This document shows positions 36,801-48,153 of a DNA stretch of 64,000 nucleotides, piece after piece (position 1 is the stretch's first letter; each line of letters opens with the position of its first letter). Position numbers and translations under genes: made by a program. The notes under the pieces were generated by a model. The model saw only the letters and a program-made list of their open reading frames with translations, was not told the DNA's origin and did not search any database. The DNA is from CAXBNB01 sp965267535. GTDB taxonomy: Bacteria; Bacteroidota; Bacteroidia; Cytophagales; Cyclobacteriaceae. Where the stretch lies: contig OZ254082.1 of assembly GCA_965267535.1 (NCBI GenBank), forward strand, positions 682,001 through 746,000, read 5' to 3'.

Positions 36801-36832
36801 TTTGGTTTTGGGGAAATACTTTTTTTATCTTT
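36801..36832 (+). promoter_or_regulatory. rRNA promoter P2
   Basis: TTG (36801-36803), 21 nt, TATCTTTG (36825-36832), again followed by CGCCCCG. The box plus initial region is the same as in P1, which suggests the promoter was duplicated. Confidence 0.8.
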
Positions 36833-37037
36833 GCGCCCCGATTTGGTTGAAACACATCAAAACGACTAAGAAAAGTTCTTAGACATGCTGAAGATACAAG
36901 AGTAAAACGGTGAGCAATAAGTTGCTGACGTTTGCGAGTTGAGATTGATATTGAGGGTTAAATTAACCCTTTAAAATCGACAAGTCGACTACCTTAAAAC
37001 ACTGAAAAAACTTTTTAAAAATTAATTAAAAAAATGT

Positions 37038-37069
37038 TTGTCGGTTAGAAAAATATAGTTGTATCTTTG
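37038..37069 (+). promoter_or_regulatory. rRNA promoter P3
   Basis: TTG (37038-37040), 21 nt, TATCTTTG (37062-37069), followed by CATCCGC. Nearest promoter to 16S, about 360 bp upstream of the mature 5' end. Confidence 0.8.
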
Positions 37070-37260
37070 CATCCGCTTAACGGCAGAGAGGTAAAAATCA
37101 AAGCAGTGAAGCAAACAAAACACGGGTAAAATCAGCAGGATTAACCCTTAGCAAATCAGATTGAGAAACGAGGATTTGTACTATTGACTTACAGTAAATC
37201 AGAACGCTACCCCTGACAGTATTTAACGGTAGCCGGCGATGCGCTGACAAAACGAGTCGA

Positions 37261-37273
37261 AAAAGTTCTTTGA
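37261..37273 (+). promoter_or_regulatory. boxA-like antitermination motif before 16S
   Basis: AAAAGTTCTTTGA. Nearly identical motifs occur at 36871 (AAAAGTTCTTAGA) and before 23S at 39428 (AAAAGTTCATTGA). Position and similarity to E. coli boxA (TGCTCTTTAACA) suggest the NusB/NusE site of rRNA antitermination. Confidence 0.55.
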
Positions 37274-37431
37274 GGTGATGATAATTGATAACAAACCGCT
37301 TAAACGGAATCCCGAACATTTATAATGTTCAGTGATTTTCTTTTGAGATATTAAAAAAAGGGTTGGGCATCAGACAACATTGGAATGCGTTATAAACGTG
37401 TTCGACTCTGTATAGAGTATAAGAATTATTA

Positions 37432-38952
<1,521 letters not shown>

Positions 38953-39072
38953 TGGAGATGTCAACCTTTTTTAGAGGTTTGTTATCATTATCACCTTAAG
39001 ATATTTATTGCAGCGATTCAGTTAGCAATTAGAGATTGTCGATTGATGATTGAATATTGAGAATTGAAAAGA

Positions 39073-39146
39073 GGGCTTATAGCTCAGCTGGTTAGAGCGC
39101 TACACTGATAATGTAGAGGTCCGAGGTTCGAGTCCCCGTAAGCCCA
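39073..39146 (+). tRNA. tRNA-Ile (GAT)
   Basis: 74 nt. Acceptor stem GGGCTTA/TAAGCCC, T-arm with GGTTCGAGTCC, anticodon GAT at 39107-39109 in loop CTGATAA. The CCA end is not encoded. First tRNA of the 16S-23S spacer. Confidence 0.96.
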
Positions 39147-39157
39147 CACGAGTGGAT

Positions 39158-39231
39158 GGGGGATTAGCTCAGCTGGCTAGAGCACTTGCCTTGCACGCAA
39201 GGGGTCAACGGTTCGAATCCGTTATCCTCCA
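39158..39231 (+). tRNA. tRNA-Ala (TGC)
   Basis: 74 nt. Acceptor GGGGGAT/ATCCTCC, anticodon TGC at 39192-39194 in loop CTTGCAC with stem CTTGC/GCAAG. CCA not encoded. Second spacer tRNA, 11 nt after tRNA-Ile. Confidence 0.96.
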
Positions 39232-39537
39232 CTAATTTTGGTATTGAGTAGTTAGTACTTAGACCAAAGAAGATCTAAACAGAAGGTTTAGATAAAAAAT
39301 ATTGAAATGCTTACTTGAGAGAAATCTCAATACTCAGTATTAGATACTGAAAAGCACTAAGCTAGATGCTGAATAAGCGTTAGAGTAATGAGCCATTACC
39401 GATGCGAGGTCAGCTATAGACTAGCAGAAAAGTTCATTGACATGTTGTGAAAGAGAGAATACAAACACAGTAGGTAGTGTATAGAGATATACATTATAAA
39501 AATTATTAATTCTTGAAATAGAGAATTATCGTTATAA
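39232..39537 (+). other. tRNA-Ala to 23S spacer with boxA-like motif
   Basis: About 306 nt with no gene. It has AAAAGTTCATTGACATG at 39428-39444, a boxA-like motif repeated from the 16S leader, and degenerate AGTACT/TACT-rich repeats between 39245 and 39365. GTTATAAGAAAG at 39531 pairs with the sequence after 23S (42408-42418) as the processing stem. Confidence 0.55.
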
Positions 39538-42412
<2,875 letters not shown>

Positions 42413-42556
42413 TATAACGGTGTAGTATTTTTTCTTTCACAGCAATCATGTCAATCTGGTATTGATTATTTATACTAGAGATGAACAAAAGATATTAAAT
42501 GCGAGACGGCAGGTCTCAGTACTAGGTAGTCTCTTAGTACATGCATGAAGATTTTA

Positions 42557-42663
<107 letters not shown>

Positions 42664-42690
42664 GTTTATTATTAACCACGATAGTGGATG

Positions 42691-42721
42691 AACCCCAGCA
42701 TTAATTTGTTGGGGTTTTTTT
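42691..42721 (+). terminator. rRNA operon terminator
   Basis: AACCCCAGCA and TGTTGGGGTT form a stem followed by a T7 tract, 28 nt after 5S. Confidence 0.9.
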
Positions 42722-43154
42722 ATATCCTATCCTAAGCTAATTCCATAACTTATAACTACCTAGGAGTTTATATCATGCTAGTTCTGTTGAGTTTTACTTG
42801 TGGGTTTCTTTTCTATGTATGAATTTCAACTGTTAAGCTTTGATGTGGATGCCAACTTTTAAGTTGGTGAGAACTGTTGACGTCTGCTTAGAGAGTAACA
42901 TTTGTAATGTTCTATTTATGAGCGCTGAAGTAGCCAGGAAAAGCTTGTGAGTGTGCTTAGAAGTTTGCGTGCCTATCAAAAGTATTGATAAGGAGTTGTT
43001 GCATGTGTCGAGTGTAAATTAAGTTGGTAAAAATGGGTTGAGTGTTTTTACAGAACAGCTAGGTGCTAGTATAATGATTAAATCATGCTCTCTTTTTTTG
43101 ATTGATTAGTCGCATTGGTGGAGTTGTTTCTTTCAAAACCTATAGAACACAATT
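42722..43154. other. Hairpin-rich intergenic segment
   Basis: About 430 bp with no protein gene that I can support. It contains four perfect short inverted repeats in succession: CCAACTT/AAGTTGG (42852-42867), AACATT/AATGTT (42897-42911), TATCAA/TTGATA (42974-42990) and GTAAAAA/TTTTTAC (43027-43051). This may be a structured RNA or decayed DNA. It does not show the consensus cores of RNase P RNA, tmRNA or SRP RNA that I would recognise. Confidence 0.4.
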
Positions 43155-43292
43155 ATGAGGTATAAGAAATTATTTATTTTTTTTCATAGAGGCGTTCTGA
43201 ATCTGATAAGCATTATAGTAGTATTGGGGCTTATGCTCTGCCTCTGGTTAATTCTGTGTTCTGGTTTTTGGTTTAAGAATGGAAGGGTATAA
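43155..43292 (+). CDS. Candidate small membrane protein, 45 residues
   Basis: An ATG at 43155 opens 45 codons ending in TAA (43290-43292). The product has a basic start (MRYKKLFIFFHRG), one long hydrophobic helix (about 15-38: LNLISIIVVLGLMLCLWLIL and on) and a basic tail KNGRV. That is the usual plan of small single-span membrane proteins. A strong terminator begins 5 bp after the stop, which supports a real transcript. No promoter box of the TAnnTTTG type is clear upstream. It matches no family I know. Chance is possible because short AT-rich frames often look hydrophobic. Confidence 0.45.
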   Translation: MRYKKLFIFFHRGVLNLISIIVVLGLMLCLWLILCSGFWFKNGRV

Positions 43293-43296
43293 AAGC

Positions 43297-43324
43297 GAAA
43301 AAGTCCGGAAAACCAGACTTTTTC
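43297..43324. terminator. Bidirectional terminator-like hairpin
   Basis: GAAAAAGTC pairs with GACTTTTTC (9 bp), then one C/A mismatch and GG/CC around an AAAA loop. It is symmetrical, so it can serve both the 45-codon ORF (plus) and the tRNA-like gene (minus). Confidence 0.8.
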
Positions 43325-43351
43325 TAAACAACATTAACCCAAAAATGATAG

Positions 43352-43446
43352 TTGTAGGAGAAGGATTTGAACCTTCATGGGGAGGTTTTTATTCCTGAAT
43401 CCCCGCCCTCTTAAGAGAGTATGGCTGCCTATTTCATCACCCTACA
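43352..43446 (-). tRNA. tRNA-like gene, class II (Leu-like), atypical anticodon arm
   Basis: 95 nt on the minus strand. The acceptor stem TGTAGGG/TCCTACA is complete with one G-U pair (an extra T-A could make 8 bp). The T-arm GAAGG-TTCAAAT-CCTTC is perfect. The D-arm is ATG/CAT with GG in the loop. The variable arm is long: GGGG, 4-nt bulge, AGG, 8-nt loop, CCTCCCC. The central arm is CTCTC-TTAA-GAGGG, five pairs with a 4-nt loop, so no ordinary 7-nt anticodon loop with a full stem can be drawn. TTAA would allow a Leu-type UAA reading in an opened loop. CCA not encoded. It may be a decayed tRNA-Leu, an unusual tRNA, or a tRNA-like regulator. Confidence 0.6.
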
Positions 43447-43450
43447 AAGA

Positions 43451-43458
43451 CAAATATA
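43451..43458 (-). promoter_or_regulatory. -7 element just upstream of the tRNA-like gene
   Basis: TATATTTG on the minus strand, four bases before the acceptor stem, so transcription would start at or next to the 5' end of the tRNA-like RNA. A clear TTG at -33 is not seen. Confidence 0.5.
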
Positions 43459-43611
43459 ACACATTTGTTTGTGTATATCATAACTTTCGAGCTTCAAAAT
43501 TATAATAACTTAAGATGTATTAAAAATATTTTATATAAATTAGCTAAAAAATACATATAATTCAATATTATATTGTGATCTTTGAAAAATAACAAAAAAT
43601 AATATTTCGGC

Positions 43612-44079
43612 ATGGCTAAAAATTATGAAATTGACAATGTAGATCTTAAGATACTTACGGAGTTGATGAAAGATGCTAAAGTGGCTTATACGGAGATAGC
43701 GAAGAAGGTATATGTGTCAGGTGGTACCGTTCATGTGAGAATGAAAAAGCTTGAAGAGATGGGGGTTGTTACTGGCACTACTTTGAGTATGGACTACTCT
43801 AAGTTAGGATATGATGTGACTTGTTTTTTGGGGATTTTTCTTCTGAAGAGTTCGCTGTATGAGGCTGTTGTTGAACAACTGAAAGAAATACCAGAGGTTG
43901 TTAAGATTCATTATACAACTGGTAACTATAATATTTTTATCAAAATCCATTGTAGGGATACGAAGCATCTAAAGGATGTTTTGCATGATAAGATTCAAAA
44001 AGTGGAAGGGATTGAGCGTACAGAGACTTTTATTTCTTTGGAGGAAAGTCTAAACAGACACATTCAATTGGATTTGTAA
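43612..44079 (+). CDS. Lrp/AsnC-family transcriptional regulator
   Basis: 155 residues. N-terminal helix-turn-helix: IDNVDLKILTELMKDAKVAYTEIAKKVYVSGGTVHVRMKKLEEMGVV (about 7-53). The C-terminal RAM domain (about 70-150) has TGNYNIFIKIHC and VEGIERTETFISLEE, the ligand-binding and oligomer surface. Lrp proteins sense amino acids and act as octamers. Lies 11 bp before the biotin carrier gene, so possibly co-transcribed. The effector is unknown. Confidence 0.9.
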   Translation: MAKNYEIDNVDLKILTELMKDAKVAYTEIAKKVYVSGGTVHVRMKKLEEMGVVTGTTLSMDYSKLGYDVTCFLGIFLLKSSLYEAVVEQLKEIPEVVKIHYTTGNYNIFIKIHCRDTKHLKDVLHDKIQKVEGIERTETFISLEESLNRHIQLDL

Positions 44080-44090
44080 TCGTATTTAGG

Positions 44091-44585
44091 ATGTATACAT
44101 TGAAGGTTGGTGAAAGGGAGTTTAAACTGGTAAAGGAGAATAACAGTTTTTATCTTGACAAAGAGCCTATAGATTGTGGTGTAGCTTCATTAGACAATAG
44201 TGTATATAGTGTTCTCAAAGATGGAAGATCACATAACGTGGTGGTGTTGGATATTGACGCTAAGAATAAAGAGGTAAAATTAGAGATTAATAATAAGCAG
44301 TATTCTGTCATTGTAAAAGATGATATGGATATGTTGATTGAAGAGATGGGGTTTGCTGCTGAGGGTGAATCTAAGGGTAATGATGTAAAGGCGCCAATGC
44401 CTGGTTTGATCCTTGATGTGATGGTAAAGGGAGGTGATCATGTGCAGAAGGGAGATTCACTTTTGATTCTGGAAGCTATGAAAATGGAAAATGCTATTAA
44501 AAGTCCCGTAGATGGCGTTGTGTCAGCTGTTTTAGTTGCGAAAGGGGATAGTGTAGAAAAAAATCATACGATGATTGTTCTTTAA
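44091..44585 (+). CDS. Biotin carboxyl carrier protein (biotin/lipoyl domain)
   Basis: 164 residues. The C-terminal biotinyl domain (about 96-164) carries ILEAMKMENAI with the biotin-accepting Lys, and APMPGLILDVMVKGGDHVQKGD. The N-terminal 90 residues are a small beta-rich region of the type found on stand-alone carriers of acyl-CoA carboxylases and decarboxylases. It may serve acetyl- or propionyl-CoA carboxylase; no carboxylase subunits are adjacent. It is a plausible substrate of the birA product encoded at 55.3-56.0 kb. Confidence 0.88.
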   Translation: MYTLKVGEREFKLVKENNSFYLDKEPIDCGVASLDNSVYSVLKDGRSHNVVVLDIDAKNKEVKLEINNKQYSVIVKDDMDMLIEEMGFAAEGESKGNDVKAPMPGLILDVMVKGGDHVQKGDSLLILEAMKMENAIKSPVDGVVSAVLVAKGDSVEKNHTMIVL

Positions 44586-44610
44586 TTTTTTACCTAGGGT
44601 ATTAAGCAAT

Positions 44611-44618
44611 TATATTTG
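44611..44618 (+). promoter_or_regulatory. Candidate -7 element before pyrH
   Basis: TATATTTG, 36 nt before the pyrH ATG. The -33 position reads TTT rather than TTG. Confidence 0.4.
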
Positions 44619-44654
44619 TCGCCAAATTTGATCATTTACAATTTAGTTTAAATA

Positions 44655-45359
44655 ATGAAGTATAAAAGAGTACTCTTGAAATTGAGCGGTGAGGCGCTAA
44701 TGGGGAATAAGCAATATGGGATTGATGCTGAGCGGCTTGATCAATATGTAAATGAGATCAAAAAAGTAAAGGAAGAGGGGCTGGAAATAGCTATTGTAAT
44801 AGGTGGTGGTAATATTTTTAGAGGAGTAGAAGGAGAGAGTGCTGGAATTGACAGGGTTCAGGGGGATTATATGGGAATGCTTGCCACAGTAATTAATGCT
44901 ATGGCTTTGCAATCTGCTTTGGAAAAGAGTGGCCTGTATACACGTCTGATGTCAGGTATAAAAATTGAAGAGGTGTGTGAGCCGTTTATTAAACGAAGAG
45001 CTGTAAGACACCTGGAGAAAGGCAGGATAGTAATTTTTGGTGCCGGAATCGGTAATCCTTATTTTACGACTGACTCTACGGCTAGTTTGAGAGCCATTGA
45101 GGTTGGAGCTGATGTGGTATTGAAGGGGACAAGAGTTGACGGTGTGTATACTTCGGACCCTGAGAAAAACCCGGATGCTGAAAAGTTTTCAAAGATTACT
45201 TTTCAGGAGGTATACGAGAAGGGTTTGAAAGTAATGGATATGACGGCATTTACGCTATGTCATGAAAATAAATTGCCAATTATAGTTTTTGATATGAATA
45301 AGCCAGGCAACCTCTACAAAATAGTGTCTGGTGAAGAGGTGGGTACGCTGATACACTGA
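44655..45359 (+). CDS. pyrH: UMP kinase
   Basis: 234 residues of the amino-acid-kinase fold. KRVLLKLSGEALMG (residues 4-17), IVIGGGNIFRG near 46, the MGMLATVINAMALQSALE helix near 72, FGAGIGNPYFTTDSTASLRA near 130 and LKGTRVDGVYTSDP near 155 are classic PyrH motifs. It phosphorylates UMP to UDP and is the hexameric bacterial form. Followed 33 bp later by frr, a gene pairing conserved in many bacteria. Confidence 0.96.
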   Translation: MKYKRVLLKLSGEALMGNKQYGIDAERLDQYVNEIKKVKEEGLEIAIVIGGGNIFRGVEGESAGIDRVQGDYMGMLATVINAMALQSALEKSGLYTRLMSGIKIEEVCEPFIKRRAVRHLEKGRIVIFGAGIGNPYFTTDSTASLRAIEVGADVVLKGTRVDGVYTSDPEKNPDAEKFSKITFQEVYEKGLKVMDMTAFTLCHENKLPIIVFDMNKPGNLYKIVSGEEVGTLIH

Positions 45360-45392
45360 TTAGAATAAACTTACTTTGATAGATTTTATAAC

Positions 45393-45953
45393 ATGGAAGA
45401 GATAGAATTATTCCTTGAAGAAGCAAAAGAATTGATGGACAAGGCAGTAGACCATGCCAATCAGGAGCTTGCAAAAATACGGGCCGGCAAGGCAATGCCT
45501 AATATGCTTGATGGCATAATGGTAGAGTACTATGGAGCGATGACGCCTTTGAATCAGGTGGCTTCTGTGAACACGCCTGATGCCAGGTCTTTGCTTATAA
45601 AACCTTGGGAAAAAGCGGTTTTAAATGATATCGAAAGGGCTATTATCAACAGCGATTTGGGGCTGAATCCCCAAAATGACGGTGAAACCATTCGGATTAT
45701 TGTGCCACCATTGACGGAAGAGAGAAGGCTGGGATTGATGAAACAAGTGAAAGCGGAAGCGGAAAATGGAAAAATCAGCATTCGTAATGCACGGAAAGAC
45801 GTAAATGATTCTTTGAAAAAACTTTTGAAAGAGGGGGTGTCTGAGGACTTGGTAAAGGATGCTGAGGCCGAAGTGCAAAAGCTTACAGATGCTCACACTG
45901 CTAAAATTGATCAGTTGGTTGTAGCCAAAGAGGCTGATATAATGACTATCTGA
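45393..45953 (+). CDS. frr: Ribosome recycling factor
   Basis: 186 residues. RAGKAMPNMLDGIMVEYYGAMTPLNQVASVNTPDAR (about 30-66) and GETIRIIVPPLTEERR (about 99-114) are the core RRF motifs. RRF splits post-termination ribosomes together with EF-G. Normal length, in an operon with pyrH. Confidence 0.96.
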   Translation: MEEIELFLEEAKELMDKAVDHANQELAKIRAGKAMPNMLDGIMVEYYGAMTPLNQVASVNTPDARSLLIKPWEKAVLNDIERAIINSDLGLNPQNDGETIRIIVPPLTEERRLGLMKQVKAEAENGKISIRNARKDVNDSLKKLLKEGVSEDLVKDAEAEVQKLTDAHTAKIDQLVVAKEADIMTI

Positions 45954-45964
45954 TCTACAGATAG
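45946..45964. terminator. Hairpin between convergent frr and nadD
   Basis: Perfect stem CTATCTG/CAGATAG with loop ATCTA, spanning the frr stop codon and the end of nadD. The T-tract is broken (CCCTTTTCTTTT), so strength is uncertain. Confidence 0.55.
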
Positions 45965-46527
45965 AACCCTTTTCTTTTGATAAAAGATTCGACACTATCG
46001 GGTACGAGGTATTTTACTGAGTACCCTTTTTTTATGCTGTTTCTGATGTATGTGGCCGATATGTCCAGAAGTGGGGAATCGATGAATTCTATGTTTTGAT
46101 GTTTTGGCCAGGCTGACTGGTCTTGGCCTGGTCTGGGATATACCAGCAGACCGTAGTTATCTAATATTTTATTGGCGTTTTTCCACTTATGAAAGTGTGT
46201 CATATTGTCGCCACCTATAATTAGTCGAAAGGAGTGTTGTGGGTGTTTATCACTAAGATATGAAAGTGTGTCAACAGTATAGCTGGGCTTTGGCATGTGA
46301 AATTCTACATCAGATACTCTGAATTTTGGACTTTCAACAATGGCTGCTTCTACCATATCGAACCTGTCGAATTCGTGAAGTAAAGACTTATTTTTTTTGA
46401 AGGGGTTTTGAGGAGATACAACAAACCAAAGTTCTTCCATGTTCGATCGCTCGAATAGGGTTTGAGCGATGATCATGTGACCTATGTGTATAGGGTTAAA
46501 GGAACCAAAAAAGAGTCCGATTTTCAC
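45955..46527 (-). CDS. nadD: Nicotinate-nucleotide adenylyltransferase
   Basis: 190 residues from a GTG. GLFFGSFNPIHIGHMIIAQ (residues 4-22) has the nucleotidyltransferase GxFNPxHxGH motif, and ISATYIRNSIKKG near 160 is the second ISxTxxR signature. It makes nicotinic acid adenine dinucleotide in NAD synthesis. Lies 23 bp after gmk on the same strand. Confidence 0.95.
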   Translation of the reverse strand: MKIGLFFGSFNPIHIGHMIIAQTLFERSNMEELWFVVSPQNPFKKNKSLLHEFDRFDMVEAAIVESPKFRVSDVEFHMPKPSYTVDTLSYLSDKHPQHSFRLIIGGDNMTHFHKWKNANKILDNYGLLVYPRPGQDQSAWPKHQNIEFIDSPLLDISATYIRNSIKKGYSVKYLVPDSVESFIKRKGFYL

Positions 46528-46550
46528 GATGCAGAGCTTTATGTTTGGTG

Positions 46551-47123
46551 CTAGTTGCTAATAAAGTCACTTACAAGTTTTTCTGCTTTTTTTAGTGATT
46601 CTCCCAAATCGTTATTGAGCAGAGTAGTATCAAATTTATCTTCGAAAGACATTTCAAACTGAGCCTTGTATAAGCGCCTCGAAAGACTATCTTCACTTTC
46701 AGTGTTGCGATCTCTGAGTCTCGTTTTTAGTGTTTCCAAATCCGGTACTTTCACAAAAACACTGAGCGCGTTTTCTCCAAAGTATTGCTTTAGGTTGACA
46801 CCTCCTTTTACGTCTACATCGAATATAACGTGTTTTCCGGCTTTCCAGATTCTTTCGATCTCTGATTTGAGTGTGCCGTAGAAGTTTCCCTCGTATACTT
46901 CCTCCCACTCTATGAATTGATCATTGTCAATTTTTTCTTTGAATTCTTCGGGAGAGAGGAAATAATAGTCTTTGCCGTTTTCTTCGTTTCGCCCTCTTTT
47001 GTCTCGAGTAGAAGCCGAAATGGAGAATTCCAGATTGTCAAATGTGGATAATAGGTGTTTTACTATGGTGGTTTTTCCTGAACCGGAAGGGGCACAGAAA
47101 ATGATGGCTTTACCTTGATGCAT
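46551..47123 (-). CDS. gmk: Guanylate kinase
   Basis: 190 residues. P-loop CAPSGSGKTTIVKHLL (about 10-25), SASTRDKRGRNEENGKDYYFLSPEEF near 37, and VIFDVDVKGGVNLKQYFG near 98. Converts GMP to GDP. It lies between the anti-sigma gene and nadD, all on the minus strand with short gaps. Confidence 0.96.
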   Translation of the reverse strand: MHQGKAIIFCAPSGSGKTTIVKHLLSTFDNLEFSISASTRDKRGRNEENGKDYYFLSPEEFKEKIDNDQFIEWEEVYEGNFYGTLKSEIERIWKAGKHVIFDVDVKGGVNLKQYFGENALSVFVKVPDLETLKTRLRDRNTESEDSLSRRLYKAQFEMSFEDKFDTTLLNNDLGESLKKAEKLVSDFISN

Positions 47124-47132
47124 GCTGTTAAT

Positions 47133-47402
47133 TCACGAAATGAGTTTACTTCTAATACTGTCTGCCAGACCTTCAGGAACTCTTTTGTTTTCTAGTTTCA
47201 ATCGCAAAACCTCTTTCAATTCTTTGTCGATTTCATATTTGCTGAGGCATTTTAGACAAATTTTAAGATGCCTGCGCAGGTAAGCTTCCTCTTTTTTGGA
47301 TGCTTCATTGTCTAAAACCAACTGAATGAGGTGGCAATATTCTGAACAATCAGCCAATCCTGTGTTCATTTTTACCTTATGTATGATATCCCTGAAGCTC
47401 AA
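47133..47402 (-). CDS. Small zinc-finger anti-sigma-like protein
   Basis: 89 residues from a TTG; an ATG at 47369 would give 78 residues. The core is DCSEYCHLIQLVLDNEASKKEEAYLRRHLKICLKCLSKY, an H-x3-C-x2-C pattern like zinc-binding anti-sigma domains, with no membrane segment. It lies 30 bp downstream of an ECF sigma gene on the same strand, so it probably binds and restrains that sigma factor. It is soluble and may respond to oxidation of the Cys cluster. Confidence 0.72.
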   Translation of the reverse strand: MSFRDIIHKVKMNTGLADCSEYCHLIQLVLDNEASKKEEAYLRRHLKICLKCLSKYEIDKELKEVLRLKLENKRVPEGLADSIRSKLIS

Positions 47403-47432
47403 AACAAAGTTGCATATTTAGTGAATAATAAT

Positions 47433-48011
47433 TTAATAACCCATGCTTTTGGCATACGATTGTAGTTTTTCCTTGAGCAACGCTCGGGCTCGGTGAAGTC
47501 TTGACCGGACAGTGCCGATGGGTATATCCAATATTTTTGCCATTTCCTCATAAGTAAAGCCCTCCAGGTCGCATAAAATAATGACAGTGCGAAAATCTAC
47601 AGCCAGCGCATTAAGCGCATTAGAAATCTCATCGCCCATCATGTTTTTCACAGTGTCCACTCTCAGGTCCGTAGTAATTTCGGTATTGGTTTTGTCACTG
47701 TTGTAAAAACTTTCTACTTCCTGGTAGTCTACTTTCGATGGTTGTTTGCTTTTCTTTCGAAAGTCATTGATAAAGCTGTTTTTCAAGATTCTGAACAACC
47801 ATGCCTTCGCATTAGTTCCTTTTTGAAAAGAATTTATAAAGCGATACGATTTTAGAAAAGTGTCTTGCACCAAGTCTTTGGCGTCATCTTCATCGTACGT
47901 AAGGCGGTAAGCGAAATTGTACATCGAATCTATGTGGGGCATAAACTCGCCATCAAAAAGGCTTATTTTTTCGGTTTCAGAGTAGTTGGATGTAGTAGAG
48001 TTATCCTGCAT
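47433..48011 (-). CDS. ECF-type RNA polymerase sigma factor
   Basis: 192 residues. Region 2 has MYNFAYRLTYDEDDAKDLVQDTFLKSYRFINSFQKGTNAKAWLFRILKN (about 30-80), and region 4 has LPV-type residues VDFRTVIILCDLEGFTYEEMAKILDIPIGTVRSRLHRARALLKEKL (about 135-180). Group 4 sigma-70 protein with a 40-residue N-terminal lead. Paired with the anti-sigma-like gene downstream. Target genes unknown. Confidence 0.93.
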   Translation of the reverse strand: MQDNSTTSNYSETEKISLFDGEFMPHIDSMYNFAYRLTYDEDDAKDLVQDTFLKSYRFINSFQKGTNAKAWLFRILKNSFINDFRKKSKQPSKVDYQEVESFYNSDKTNTEITTDLRVDTVKNMMGDEISNALNALAVDFRTVIILCDLEGFTYEEMAKILDIPIGTVRSRLHRARALLKEKLQSYAKSMGY

Positions 48012-48125
48012 TAGCTCTAGTTGGTTTCAAGCATAATTTATATAGGTAGCAACATCTATTACGAGATAGTGTGCTATGGGTTTGCAATTCTAATTCAATG
48101 CCAGCTGTGTTTTGATAATTCATTC

Positions 48126-48133
48126 TATTTTTG
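48126..48133 (+). promoter_or_regulatory. Candidate -7 element before the glycosyltransferase cluster
   Basis: TATTTTTG, 20 nt upstream of the TTG start at 48154. It lies inside the longer open frame that begins at 48112, which supports 48154 as the translation start. Confidence 0.4.
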
Positions 48134-48153
48134 CAGCAAAAACAAACAGATTA

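Larger units (their letters stand above)
36282..37431 (+). other. Leader and promoter region of the rRNA operon
   Basis: 1.15 kb without a protein gene between recJ (minus) and 16S rRNA. It holds three promoters of the same design (ending 36619, 36832 and 37069) and boxA-like motifs at 36871 and 37261. The DNA between P1 and P2 has no recognisable element. Confidence 0.7.

Noticed and set aside
36591..37431. Possible small RNA or riboswitch in the rRNA leader
   Set aside because: The segment is explained by tandem promoters and leader motifs, and I see no aptamer-like core.
43352..43446. tRNA-Sec (selC) for the tRNA-like gene
   Set aside because: Length fits, but no TCA anticodon is present and the D-stem is three pairs rather than six. 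No selA or selB is in the window.
42722..43612. CRISPR array or integron-like repeats in the gene-poor stretch
   Set aside because: The hairpins differ in sequence and spacing; there are no regular direct repeats and no cas genes nearby.
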